Origin: Lepas anatifera
Taxonomy: Eukaryota; Arthropoda; Thecostraca; Lepadidae
DNA length: 64,000 nt
Assembly: GCA_034440635.1 (NCBI GenBank)
Contig: JAOTON010002228.1
Coordinates: forward strand, 410,001-474,000
Direction of reading: 5' to 3'
The notes under the pieces were generated by a model, which ran no database searches, was not told the origin of the DNA, and saw nothing but the letters and a program-made list of their open reading frames with translations. Numbering within the stretch: the stretch's first letter is position 1; each line of letters opens with the position of its first letter. Below, piece by piece: positions 22,048 to 32,866 of the stretch. Both the position numbers and the translations under genes were made by a program.

Positions 22048-22570
22048 AATCATCAAGTCTGCGATGTGGAAGAACCGCTTTGAGTCGTAGTTCCTGCACT
22101 TCCAGGACAACACAAAGCTGGACATGAGTGACCGCTACTCCAAGCTATGTCCTCGGGCTGATCGCATCTATAAGAAATTGCTAGAACACTTCGTCCAACA
22201 ACATCACCCTACCTGTAACATTCGGGTACGAAGTTTTCTGCTTGAACCAGGTCAATGGATACATTGTGGCGTTTGATCTCTACCACAACGTATCGATCAT
22301 CTCATCTGCTCTACTGCTTTCGGTTAAGGTTCGATCGCCTCTGTTGACCGATACTCAAAACAGGACCAAGGGTGAGCCCAACTGCAAAGGCTAAATTATG
22401 TTAACAATTACGAGACAATGGGAGGCACAGATCAGCAGGATCAGCATGTCAACAGCTACCGCGCTTCAGTCAGAGGAAAGAAGTGGTGTTTTCCGACATG
22501 GGGGGGGGAGTTGGAGGTCAGGACCTCTTCCTCAACAGGCTGGTACATACATCATTTACAGCAGTCATGA
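22048..22570 (+). pseudogene. piggyBac transposase pseudogene (fragments)
   Basis: Three frame-shifted pieces in order resemble the piggyBac (PGBD-type) transposase core. The first, near 22,063-22,190, reads MWKNRFES, a stop, then FLHFQDNTKLD and DRYSKLCPRADRIYKKL, as in the RF..ilryLHFnDN..Klrp block. The second, near 22,230-22,275, reads GYEVFCLNQVNGYIVAFDLY, as in the RFGYklw...GY...FD-Y block. The third, near 22,403-22,500, contains NYETMGGTDQQDQHVNSYR and RGKKW, matching the diagnostic MGGvDxxDQ..yYri..r.kKW motif. Stops and frameshifts plus missing segments make it non-functional. Its position inside a TTAA-flanked element with CCYTTT ends supports the assignment. It is the only piggyBac-type coding trace in the window. 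Confidence 0.85.
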
Positions 22571-23671
22571 TGAGTTAGGTACTGTTTGGTTTGCGAAGCT
22601 TCCTATTGCTTCTACGTGTGCTCGTGACTTAGGCTGAAAAACCATATATTATGGATATCTCAATTACGTCTCCTCTACTCTACGCCTCGATTTTGGGTTT
22701 CTCATAGGTTTTGTATCCTACCCCTTACCCCATAGGTTTGTATTGTTGTGCCAGCGTTAACCCATCCGGGAACCCCCTGGGTCGAGAGGAGATCTCCAGC
22801 CTTGGTTTCTGATCTTTGTGGTGGTAGTTTCCAATGAACCTCTACCTGGGTCAGCTTACAGAGGCACCCAAGGGTGCAGGTAGACCTGCCACGAGCAAGC
22901 CTGGGGGACAGAGAGTGCTTTTTTGCACCAATTGGAATACAGATATGGCTCTGCGATCCAGATTTTGTGAGTTTAGTCCATAGTGGATGGAAGCTGCTGC
23001 GATATTTATTTCCAAAGTTGGAAATTTGGCCCGTTCCAAAGCATACTGGTCATGCCCTGTTTTAAATTGAGTAGCTGACAGGTGCAAATCAAGCATGATC
23101 AGTCCTGTCGTCAGCACGTCCGCACATTTTATGATGCTTGCCATTTATTTAAGGCTCAATTATGAACTAAACCGTATCTGTATGCTTGTGGAATTATTTC
23201 AGTACCGTTAGAGAAGACCAGCACATGCAATCAATGGTATGTGGGCATACAAACCTAACTGACGGATATCCTCCTAGTGGTCGAGATCTCGACCACCTCA
23301 AAATTCCAAATTTTGGGAGGGAAGGGGGACGGAGGTAAAAATGGGAGATGGCACTGTTAATGACTGACCCAAGCAAATATTTCTGTGAAAGGAATTCGAA
23401 ATCCTAGCAAAAAATTAATTCAGGAACGAAAGGGTTAATCTACATGTTATCCCTATGACGGCATGTGACGGCATGTTTTTGACCTCTGGTGACCTTAAAT
23501 GTGACCTAACAAAAAAATGGTTCAAATATTTTCGATGGAGAAGCGGATGGGCTACCCAACGCCGTTTACCGTTTTTTGCTACCTACCGTGGTTCTCGAGA
23601 TCTTAGGGGGCGGGTACCCGCCCCCTCGTCAATCCGAAGGTGGCTCAGACCCCCGTCAATGCGCGTGTTAA

Positions 23672-24060
23672 GTGATCTTGCGTCGAGACAGTTTGTAAAA
23701 CGTACCAGGTCGTCGGCAATGCAAATCGAAATCTGTGTGTTTTTTTCTGTACCTACACGGAAGGTGCTACTTGTGTGCCGTCGCTCTAAAAAGGCGAAAA
23801 CAGAAATATTTCTTCGACTTCCTAAGCATCTGTATTTAAAACTGAAAATGCCGAGGAATAGGAGTAGACGACTCAGGCGAGAATTATTGGACTAAGATCT
23901 GATTGGCCCATCATCCGAGCTTCCCGTTTCAGAGCTTCCAACATTGAGGGATGTCTTGCGGAAAGGTCGACTGATGAAAGAGAGATCAGCCGATTGGAGC
24001 GAAAAAATAGCGTGTGAGATTTGCGAGAAAAATGACTCCTGATATGTATCGGCACTGCAC
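23672..24060. other. Unassigned sequence
   Basis: The plus-strand ORF 23,455-23,895 begins inside B2 and runs out into this region; it has no recognised domain and is probably fortuitous. Confidence 0.3.
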
Positions 24061-24064
24061 TTCA

Positions 24065-25396
24065 AGGGAATGTGGTAGGGGTAAGGGTGGTAAGACGAGC
24101 ATAGTTGTGTTTGAGACTGTGTTTTCCCTCACTTTTCATATGACGGTGATAAGATTTCGCTTCTAGCTTCAGCAAAAATTTATTTGTCCCTGCGCTTAAA
24201 CATACTAGGATCCGTGCTTATTCCTTTGAGCAGTAACGTTTACCGTAGAATGCTGCAAAAGTCCGTCTTACCCCAACAGGTGGGGTAAGACGGGCTTTTG
24301 AAAATAGCTCATCATATGCTATAAATATTTTACAAAAACTATACCATATGGAGTAAAATGTGGTCTGAAAAATCTTGCAAAGAATTGTTTCGATAACACA
24401 GCCGGCAGACAATTATTTTGCGGAAATTCCATAAAATGATAATTTTTTCATTGGATTCAAACAATCAATAACTTACAGCTCCTAATCCGGTTTGCAGGAC
24501 CTTCTGGGACTGATTCCTTTAAATCATGTAAAAACAGCAGCGATAAATATTATATACTTTATGGTAATATAATATTTCCTTTCGTGCCCGTCTTGTCCCA
24601 TATCAATATTCTAGAAAATTTCTTTGTTGGCGATCATCATGCAAGGGTAATATAAAACTTCAATCACCTAATGCATGTTAACGCTCTCCCCTGACAAATT
24701 TTGCATATTTGACTTTCAAAATATGACCACACACTGACAGCAGGCTACAAACAAACTACCAACAATGGTAGATTGAGCTATCAATATTGCATTTCCAAAA
24801 TTTTGGAAAAACAATAAAGGTTAGGAACTCGTTTTTTTTGGCTCATGATCAGGCACCCAAACACACACTTATGCAAGTAATGGGATATCTATACCATTGC
24901 TGGTTTGGTCCACAGAGCCTGTGCCCGTCTTACCTACCATGCCCGTCTTACCACCCTCTCCCCTACCTTTATAATGTGATTTTAACTGAGATAGCTAATT
25001 TGTAAGGGATGCCAGAAAACTCGCCATTCAATATATAATTTGTCTTGAAACTCAAAATCCATGGATAAAAGCTAAAAACCTACCTGAAATGTACCTCAAA
25101 TCTACCCCAGCCAGGTGGACACAGTTTTCAGCTATTGATGTGACGATAGCGCTCACGTCACGGTGAGTAATCAGCTAATTGAAGCCCCTGAAGCCTATTG
25201 GATATGGTAGAAGTTGCCACATCATGACGTCATCCGCAGGCAGAGTTTTATTTTTCACCCTAGAGGAGTAGTTTAAAATCCAAAATATTGAGCTCATTGT
25301 AAATTTTTTCAGAGAAATCAAGGACGTTTTTATGATTTTCCGCTAAAAATGTTCCTATATACACTCAATTCGTGGAACAAAGGTGCCACATTCTCT
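24065..25396 (+). mobile_element. Family H TTAA element (H3), split by a Tc1/mariner-like MITE
   Basis: The left end AGGGAATGTGG follows TTCA (24,061-24,064, decayed TTAA). The right end GGTGCCACATTCTCT is followed by TTAA (25,397-25,400). After the first 13 bp the sequence is interrupted at a TA by an 886-bp insert, then continues CCTTTATAATGTGATTTTAA as in H5. Contains a CRE-like GCTCACGTCACGG region. Non-coding. Confidence 0.85.
24078..24963. mobile_element. Tc1/mariner-like MITE, 886 bp, TA TSD
   Basis: TA dinucleotides flank it (24,076-24,077 and 24,964-24,965). The ends GGGGTAAGGGTGGTAAGACG and CGTCTTACCACCCTCTCCCC are inverse at nearly all positions. GTAAGACG/CGTCTTAC recurs internally, including a 19-bp-arm hairpin at 24,257-24,299 (arms joined by ACAGG). 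No transposase ORF. Confidence 0.75.
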
Positions 25397-25587
25397 TTAA
25401 ACTAGTGACCGAAGCGTCACGTTCCGTGCTAGGGTTTGAGAGGCGCGACGGGTACATTAAGGCGGGGATCAAGTTTCACGAACTGATGCCAACATCTTAT
25501 ACGAAGCATGACATGAACCTATCTATGAAACAAAAATCGGTCGAGTGATTTCTGTGTCTTGTAATCGTACTGGATTCCCCGTCAATC

Positions 25588-26390
25588 CGTCACTACCTCG
25601 GAAAGCCTCCAGCCATGCATTTACTAGAGGCACTCAGACATTTCGGGGAAGGGGTTTGAGCCCCTGCCCCCTCCCTCTTACATCCACCACTGCAACCAAA
25701 ATATACAAATCCACTATTTTGGATCTATATTCCACCTCCAACATGTTTTTGGGGGTACCTACGCTTCAAACCGTACGTGATCTACTCTAACAGCTAGCGC
25801 TTAAACCACCGTACGCTAGCACCAAAGATTTCCAACGGAGACTGCAACGCCAAAAGTTTCTGAAACATATTTTTTTTATAAATTTTGTTCAAGTTGTTCC
25901 TGGTAAGGCTGCTGGAGTCGGAGTCTCACTTAAGTCATCAAGGGACTTGTCACGAAGACCCCGACCCCACCACCCGAACGAGCAACTCCCTCAATGGAGG
26001 GTTAACTTAGAAGCCAAAGTTTAACGTCCCAAAAAGCACAGGGACGGCCGCCCCGCTCAGGTCACCCTCTCACCAGTCAGTTGCCAGCCGACCTGTACGT
26101 CGGGTAAACTATTGAGCGCCGAAGCGTCTCAGGGGAACCGATCCCAAGCCTGGACATGCACTGCCACTGCATGCTTCTGAGCAGCGGGCCGGAGCCCAAC
26201 GCTCTACCAACTGAGCTACCGGGGCGGCATTCATGCATAAATGCTCGATATTGCCCGATTTCCAAAAATCTTTCACTTCTGAGTTTCATAAAGCCTAGCG
26301 CAAAATAAAAACAATGTTAAGGAACGATCCATATAGTTTGAATTTTTTCACTCCACCCTAATATCCATCTTCAGCTACCCTGGATTGGAG
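25588..26390 (-). repeat. Repeat J, second copy, carrying a SINE
   Basis: Reverse complement of the J sequence at 10.95-11.00 and 18.65-19.05 kb. Near 26,315-26,325 it holds TAAGGAACGATCC without the 7.65-kb hAT insertion, serving as that element's empty site. It is interrupted by an S1 SINE. Beyond 26,390 it runs into the GGCGCCCC minisatellite, as at 10.8 kb. Confidence 0.85.
25869..26227 (-). mobile_element. SINE family S1, tRNA-derived
   Basis: Read on the minus strand, it starts with CCGCCCCGGTAGCTCAGTTGG, split here as CCGCCCCGG and TAGCTCAGTTGG, the latter a canonical tRNA A box. A degenerate B box follows after about 70 bp, then an unrelated body and an A/T-rich tail. A second copy lies at 33.2 kb. 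The J copy at 18.77 kb lacks it. I see no clear TSD. Confidence 0.85.
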
Positions 26391-27265
26391 CAGCGCCCCT
26401 CAAGAGCAAAGGCGGCCCTGGACAACAAACTGCCTCCCGGTATCAAAGGCGCACCCAGATGACATATGCGCCCCTTAGATAAAAATACGCGCTCCACAAA
26501 AGCAAAATGCGCCCCTTGGTTAGGAAAGGTGCCCTTGGATAGTAAAGGCGCCCCTGGACAGCAAAGGCAAATCTGGGTAACATAGGTGCTCTGGACAGCA
26601 TAGGCGTCCCTTAGATAGAAATAGGCACTTCAGGGAAATAAATGCAACCCTTGGATAGAAAAGGCGTTTGACCCTTTGATAGCCTAGGCGCCAACTGGAT
26701 TAAGCACCCTACAGATAATATATGCACTTTTGGATAGCAAAAGCGCCCCTAGGAAGGCACCCCTTTGATAGTAAAGGCGCCTTTGGATAGCCTAGGTGCC
26801 CCCTGGATAAAATACGTGCCTGAGAAGGAAAATGAGCACCCCATTGGGAAGAACAGGCTCCCCTGTGTAACATAGTTGTCCCTTATCCATCTTCAGCTGC
26901 CTGGATTGGAGCAGTGCCCCTCAAGAGCAAAGGCGCCCCTGGGTACAAAGGCGTCTCCGTATATCAAAGGCGCTCCTAGATAATATATGCGCCCCTTAAA
27001 TAGAAATAGGCACTTCAGGAAAGTAAAAGGCGGCCCTTGGTTAGGACGGCGCCCTTGGACAGCTTAGGCGCCCCCTGGATAAAGCGCCCTACCGATATCA
27101 TATGCGCCCTTGGATAGCAAAGTCGCCCTTGGACAGCAAAGGTAACCCTTCTTAAAATAGATGATCTGGACAGCATAGGCGCCCATAGATAAACTAAGCG
27201 CCTGAGAAAGAAAACAAGCGCCTCACCTGAGAGTACAGGCGCCCCCCAGGATATCATAGATGTCC
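26391..27265 (-). repeat. GGCGCCCC minisatellite (array 2b), about 20-bp unit
   Basis: About 40 diverged units near GATAGCAAAGGCGCCCCTGG. The segment contains an internal duplication: CCATCTTCAGCTGCC..GGATTGGAGCAG occurs near 26,370 and again near 26,890, so the block has higher-order repetition of about 520 bp. Minus-strand ORFs through it are periodic artefacts. Confidence 0.85.
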
Positions 27266-27269
27266 ATTT

Positions 27270-27594
27270 CCATCTTCAGCTGCCCTACTGTTAATGGTTT
27301 GGCACACCTGTCCAACAGTCGGGCGCTCTGTTACAGTGCTCGAGCGCTCAATTTGAGCATGGACCGCCTTTAACCACATTTCATTAACCTTTAACTGAAG
27401 GCTTAGTACTCCATCGCTGCAACTGGGTGCCTTTTTCAGTATGTGCGCCCCAGTTCCAAGAACGCTGCTCTCACCAACCGGCAGTCCCCCTCCGCTCAGC
27501 AGATGAGAGCCTCTTCCTGATAACTGGGCACCTTATTTCAGTGTTTGAGCGCCTTATTTCAGCATTTTTATTCTTCATCTATTTTAAGCTCCTC
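27270..27594. other. Spacer within the minisatellite region
   Basis: A transition with loosely repeated GAGCGC motifs. No gene seen. Confidence 0.35.
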
Positions 27595-27980
27595 CTGGAT
27601 TGCAGAGGCGCCCCCTCAAGTGCAAAGACGCCCCTGGATAGAAAATTGCGCCCCAGGTTTGCAAAGGCGCTCCAAGATAGCATGTGCGCCCCTTAGATGG
27701 AAATAGGCATTTCAGAAAAGTAAAAGGCGCCCTTTGGGTAGCAAAGGCGCCCCTGAACAACGAAGGCAGCCCTAGATAACAACGGTGCTCTGGACAGCAT
27801 AGGCGCCCGGAAAAAATAGCGCCTAACTGGAGACAAAAAGTACCCCAGGATAACATAGGGGCATGTATTTCAATCATGTCTGTGACTGCAAAATACACCT
27901 CGACAGTATATGCACCCCTGGATATAAGGACACCCCTGGATAGTAAAGACGCCCTTTGATAGCATGAGCGTTCCTTAGTA
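27595..27980 (-). repeat. GGCGCCCC minisatellite (array 2c)
   Basis: Diverged units of GATAGCAAAGGCGCCCCTGG. It ends where the LINE begins; the array resumes beyond the LINE at 31.8 kb, so the LINE most likely inserted into the array. Confidence 0.8.
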
Positions 27981-28286
27981 ACAATATGGGCCGATCTGTA
28001 TTGTGCCAGGAAGTGTACAGGTGAATAGCTGGTTGATAGGCTCTACAGTGTTGGTGTTGTACCTGACGTCTTTTCCCGGATTGGTGTGTTTTGGATTTTG
28101 TTTTTCTCGGCTTTAATCGCTCCTTACAACGCTGCACGCTCGAGATTTCACCGTTCTACCGGTTTTAGAAGCAGTAGCGCTCATCTCCGCCAATCATATA
28201 ATGGTAGAATAGCCGCTCTACCAGAAACACCACACCAGCCACGGTGACCGACCTTCCTCCTGGTGGGGATCGACTGAGACCTAGCA

Positions 28287-28634
28287 ATGGCGGACCCAGC
28301 CGACACCGGAGGGGAAGACGCGCGGGGTTCCGGCTACAGCTACGCCGAGCTGGAAAACAATCCCGAAATTACTACTATCCAAGCTATGACTGACCGAACA
28401 TCGTGGTCCCACTCTCTAGACAGCCTACACCTGCCTATGACGATGACTGGCAGCCCATCCCAGTCCTGGTGCGGCCCCGTCAACCGGCGCCACAGCGTAC
28501 GCCCGCTGCGGCGAGGAGCGGCAATGATGGGCGGAGCAACCCTAACACACAGGGGGATACGACCGTTGTCTGCTGGTACCACCTCCACTGAATGCTCGAC
28601 AAACACTCAGAGCAGGTGTCAGCATATCAACTAG
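28287..28634 (+). pseudogene. LINE ORF1 remnant (tentative)
   Basis: A 115-codon open stretch upstream of the endonuclease begins MADPADTGGEDARGSGYSYA and is rich in polar, proline and arginine residues. An overlapping frame (28,403-28,591) is similarly open. Position between the 5' region and ORF2 suggests a decayed ORF1, but I see no zinc knuckle or other ORF1 domain. Confidence 0.3.
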
Positions 28635-28671
28635 TCCGACGGTTGCAGCGCAGTCATCCAAAACTGGCAAT

Positions 28672-29363
28672 ATGAAACTTGAACTATTAAATCTGCAGTC
28701 TCTATTGCCCAAACTTCCAGATATCCGTGCCGAAGCTCATCAGCGGCAACCAGACATTTTGTGCTACACAGAGATTAATCTGAAACCAGCCACCCCTGAT
28801 CGCCTTGTATGTATTGAGGGCTATCAATTTTTTAGGCATGACGAGTCATGGGTCATAAAAAGTCAGGTGGTGGTGTCGCCCTTTATGTTAAAAATGGTCT
28901 ACATGCAGAAAAAATTACTACATCTTCTAATAAGGAAAGGGACTCTCGTGTGGAACCAATATGGGTGAAAGTCAAACTGGACAGAAGAAAAGCGGCACTA
29001 GTTGGAAGCCTGAATCGTCCTCCCACAACAAGCCCGGCGCAAGTGCATGCTGACTTCAACGACATCGAGGAACAGCTACAGGACATCGTGGCTTCTTACC
29101 CCTCCCAACGAATCATTCTTACCGGATATCTCAACGCGGACGAGCGGACCAGCCCTGTAGCTTTTGCTAGACTAAGAGAACTGGAAAAATATGGTTTAAA
29201 ATGTTTGGTTAATGATGCCACCTTTATTCGTGACGACACTGAGTCGAAGCTCGATGTAATACTAGCATCTGATGCCATCTGCAGCACTAGACCTGAGCCT
29301 GTGTGAGTTGTAGAACCATGTGACTACACAAGTCACCACCGACGTGCTTGCCTTAACGTTACC
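28672..29363 (+). pseudogene. LINE ORF2 endonuclease domain, broken
   Basis: The N-terminal part (LLNLQSLLPKLPDI, then ILCYTEINLKP) matches the start of AP-type endonucleases, with the catalytic E in TEINL. Near 28,840-28,850 the frame changes, and GGGVALYV, LTGYLNADE and SKLDVILAS follow in the next frame. The usual GDxNA catalytic motif reads TGYLNA, so an essential aspartate is lost. A TGA stop at 29,304-29,306 interrupts the same frame, after which a degenerate SDH-like YTSHHR motif continues. The product would nick target DNA for target-primed reverse transcription; this copy is inactive. Confidence 0.8.
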
Positions 29364-31506
29364 GTGCCTCGAGCTAATGCTAAAGCTATGTATAAAACTA
29401 GTCGGAATTGGCGCGCCTTTGATTCTGATTCTTTCTTAGCAGATGTTCGTTGGACCGATTGGAGCAACATTGTGAAACCAAGTGAAACTTGTGAACAGCA
29501 GTGGAATGCTTTTTCGTCCTCAATGACTAGAATTTTAGATATTCATGCTCCTCTGAGACAGTTTAGAGTGCATAATCCGTCACCTCCTCCTGTTGCTGAG
29601 GAAACATTGGCCTTAATGGCGCAACGACGTGAGGCTAGAGTAGCGAATGACCCGTCTTACCAGCAGTTGAATAATTTGGCCAAAAGGGCTATTCGAAGAG
29701 ACTTACTAAGCAATATCTGTCAGAGGTTTCGAAATTCTCCTTCGGGTAATTTATTCCGCAATCTAAGACATGTAATCGCTCCAAAACGTGGACCAGTGAC
29801 TGAGCCAGATAATTTAAGTCCAGATGATCTAAACAAATATTTTACTTCAAGAGGTAAAATCACGCGAGACGATGTGAATAGACAGTTTAGATGCTCAGGG
29901 CGAGTGGCCCTCAGTACTCGCTTACCGAGGGTAAATTCAGGCAGCCTTAGACTTACCCCGGTTACTTTGAATGAACTGCAGAAAATTGTTTTCTCAATGC
30001 CGAACAAGAATTCTCTAATTCAAGATGATATACCGATCAAAGTTGTGAAAATCAGTTTCCCTCTCATCAGTCGTTTTTAGTTGTGTATTATTGACTCTAG
30101 TTTTGTTTCGGAAACGGTACCTCCAAATTGGAAGTCAGCGTTAGTCATTCCGCTGCATAAAAAAGGCATCTATCGCAGCTAACTTTAGACCGGTCACAAC
30201 GATTCCCACTATTAGTAAAATTGTCGAGAAACTAGCATTGAATCAACTTTCGCAATATCTAAATCAACAACACCTCCTGGCTGATGATCAGCATGGGTTC
30301 AGATCTGGGCGTTCAACAGCTACAGCCCTTATCACCATAAGTGATGAAATTCTAAAGGCAATGGACCGTTCGGAAATTACTCCGCTTACCTTGATTGATT
30401 TGAGTCGATTTTTCGATGTGATTGACCACACGGCACTTTTGATAAAATTAGAACTCTTGCAGATCTCTCCTGGTTGGTTTAAAAGCTATCTCGATGCCCA
30501 TGTACAAAAAGTGAAAATCGGAGACAAAATTTCGGAACCCCTACCAATTGATATAGGCACTTCTCAAGGCACTTGTTTAGGCCCGATACTTGCAGACATC
30601 ATGGGCAACGACCTATCTCGTCACGTTCCAGATTACTTTAACGGGTTTAGGATCCATTGTATTAGGTATGCAGATGATATCCAAATTGGTATCTCTGGGC
30701 CACGTGGACAAATACCGGACATGCTAGGAAGCTTGGAAAAAGTCTTAGATATACTGACCACCTGGTTCCAACAGAATGGCATGAAGATCAATGCTGGCAA
30801 GACAGAGGTGATTCTCTGTGGAGACCGCAGGCAACTGAGTTCCATACCGCAGCCGTTACGGGTCAAGTTCATGGTTGAAGAAATTGTAAGCAAAAATGTT
30901 GTTAGGAATTTAGGTGTTTACATGGACTGCCACTTATGGCCACAGCATGTAAAATTTGTGTCAGACCGATGTTTTGGAATTCTCATAGCCCTGTATCATG
31001 CCAGACACTTTCTACCTGTGGAGGTGCTCCAACGCATTATTGATTCATTAGTGTTCTCTCATATCCGTTACTGTATTCAGGTTTATGGCAGCACAAAGTC
31101 CGAATCCAAAGATAGAATGCAGAAAGTTGTCAATTTTGCTGCAAGAGTTATATCCGGAAGAAGAAAATTTGATCATATTTCGGATGTTATTAAGGATTTG
31201 AAGTGGCTTGACGCCCGGGAGTACTTTGACTATTTTGATTTATGTCTGATGCATAGGTTGATCAATTCCGGTGAGCCCATGTCACTTGCCTCTTGCTTGC
31301 GCTTTAATAGGGACCAATTGGAACGCGAAACAAGACAGTCAGGACATTTGGCATTGTCAAGGCCACGAAACAACCATGGCAAAAGAAATTTCATTTACCG
31401 TGGATCTCAGCTCTTCAACACATCATGCATGACCCTCGGATCTCCTCACGAAATGAGCTACGAAATGATTAAAAAAGCTTTAAGGCAAATGTTGCATGGG
31501 GAGTAG
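29364..31506 (+). pseudogene. LINE ORF2 linker and reverse transcriptase domain, broken
   Basis: 29,364-30,080 is the linker and start of RT (PNKNSLIQDDIPIKVVK). A stop at 30,078-30,080 and two frame changes before 30,238 break the fingers region (VPPNWKSALVIPLHKKG lies between). The 422-codon stretch from 30,238 to 31,506 holds the main RT motifs: DQHGFRSGRSTATAL, DLSRFFDVIDH (motif A), GTSQGTCLGP (motif B), and YADD at residues 144-147 of this stretch (motif C, near 30,667). The thumb and a C-terminal region common to jockey/CR1 elements follow. Motif A has SRFFD where SAAFD is usual. The encoded enzyme would copy LINE RNA at the target site; this copy cannot make a continuous protein. Confidence 0.9.
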
Positions 31507-31719
31507 TCGTTTTTTTAAGTGCAAGGTACCGTGTTTACTTTTAGACATTTTAGTTTTTATATTTTTACCTGCATTTATGCCATTGCTCTTATTGTAATGT
31601 GTATTGACGAGGTGTACTTGCACTGATTTTTTATGTTTGTGATGACAAGGACCTTTGAATATCCCAACATGTGTGGAATGGTCTGCTTTTATCAATACAT
31701 ACATACATATATACGTGAG

Positions 31720-31800
31720 CTCAAGGTTCACACGCACCTAAGCCCAATACTAGAACAATCAATTGATGCCAAAGCACTTCTTAAAGCACGGGCGCCAAAC
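31720..31800. other. Junction sequence after the LINE
   Basis: Short AT-rich stretch between the LINE 3' end and the resumed minisatellite. Confidence 0.3.
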
Positions 31801-32310
31801 TTTCTAAGAAGTAAATGCACCTCTGGGTAGCAAAGGTGACCCTCGATAGTAGGCGTTCCTGAATAACAGCAGCGTCCTTTGATAAGAATAGCCCCAAGAT
31901 AGCACAGGTACCCTGCTGATAGGAAAAGTGCCCCTGAATATTAAAGGCACCCTCTGGATAAGGTGCCCATGGAGAGCATAAGGGCACCCTATGGATAGCA
32001 AATTGCCGCCCCTGGATAGCCTAAGCGCCCCTTGCATAGGGTAGGTGCCACTGGGTAGTATAGGTTACCTTGAATGAAAATACGCCCCTCAATACCAAGG
32101 TGCATCTGGATAAGAAAGAGCGCTCCTTGGGCACTGGGTATCAAAGGCACCCCCGGAACAGCAAAGACGCCCCTGGATAGCTAGGTTGCGTCCATTGGGG
32201 AGCAAAGGCGCCCCTGGGTGGCACAGGTGCCTCATCGAAGCAAAGGCCCCACCAGAGAGCATAGTTATCCCTGATGAGCACAGATACTCCTCGACAGCCC
32301 CTAAATGACG
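31801..32310 (-). repeat. GGCGCCCC minisatellite (array 2d)
   Basis: Diverged units near GATAGCAAAGGCGCCCCTGG; the continuation of arrays 2b/2c beyond the LINE. Confidence 0.8.
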
Positions 32311-32314
32311 TTGC

Positions 32315-32862
32315 GACACCTATTATGACTTATGTTATTACATCATAGTAAAGGTTATTCAGTGTTTAGATCAAGGTCACAGGTCAATTTCAAAGGTCAC
32401 TGGCCTTGATGCTGGCTTGATCAAAGGTTATTGGTAAGGGTGGGCACAGCGCTACTTATAGCGTACATTAGGCATAACATGTTGCATTGTGACGTAATTG
32501 GTCAATGACCTGGACCCCAAAACTTCAGAGACATTGTTTAAGGCCTTCCCTTTTGGCCTCAGCCCTTTTCTAGAGTATTCACGCCAAGTCCCTGCATAAT
32601 CACGGCATTTCCCGATATGTCTTCAATACGGTCCGATTTTGACCTTTATGACCCCGTTTGACGCTGAAGATACTGAGGTGAATCAATGAAACTTTGATAT
32701 CATGTAGGTCGTTAACGCCTCCACAAACCCCGAGCGCGCGGTTTCTACCCATCTTTGTTTCCACGATGTCAACGGAGAGGGGGCACTTTCGGGCCCTCTT
32801 CACCGTGCGCTGACGCCGGACCCTTCTCCACCGAGCATGCTTAGCAGGTTTTGAGATTTATA
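32315..32862. other. Unassigned sequence
   Basis: Contains scattered AGGTCA hexamers but no alignable element end and no gene. Confidence 0.3.
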
Positions 32863-32866
32863 TTAA

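Larger units (their letters stand above)
20931..23434 (+). mobile_element. piggyBac-type element, 2.5 kb, TTAA TSD, decayed
   Basis: Flanked by TTAA (20,927-20,930 and 23,435-23,438), with 12-bp ends ACCTTTCGTTCC and GGAACGAAAGGG that are inverse except for one base. The TTAACCYTTT start is typical of the piggyBac superfamily, and transposase fragments lie inside. It also contains three copies of a 20-bp palindrome and a small hAT-like MITE (21,472-21,627). Inactive. Confidence 0.9.
20305..23667 (+). mobile_element. Family B TTAA element (B2), split by a piggyBac relic
   Basis: The ends are the same as in B1, with flanking TTAA at 20,301-20,304 and 23,668-23,671. The two halves (20,305-20,930 and 23,435-23,667) join at a TTAA that is present once in the intact copy B4 (near 39,335, context AAAAACTTAATTTACATG). 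That copy is the empty site for the 2.5-kb insertion. Confidence 0.92.
27985..31715 (+). mobile_element. Non-LTR retrotransposon (jockey/CR1-type LINE), decayed
   Basis: A near-complete LINE with 5' region, an ORF1 remnant, an AP endonuclease-reverse transcriptase ORF2 and a 3' UTR ending in a short TACA repeat (about 31,697-31,715). The 5' boundary is uncertain because the junction with the minisatellite is not sharp. It is inserted in the array 2 region. Frameshifts and a stop codon show it cannot encode an intact ORF2. Confidence 0.85.

Noticed and set aside
26150..26227. tRNA gene
   Set aside because: Head of the S1 SINE; the same head and body recur at 33.2 kb.
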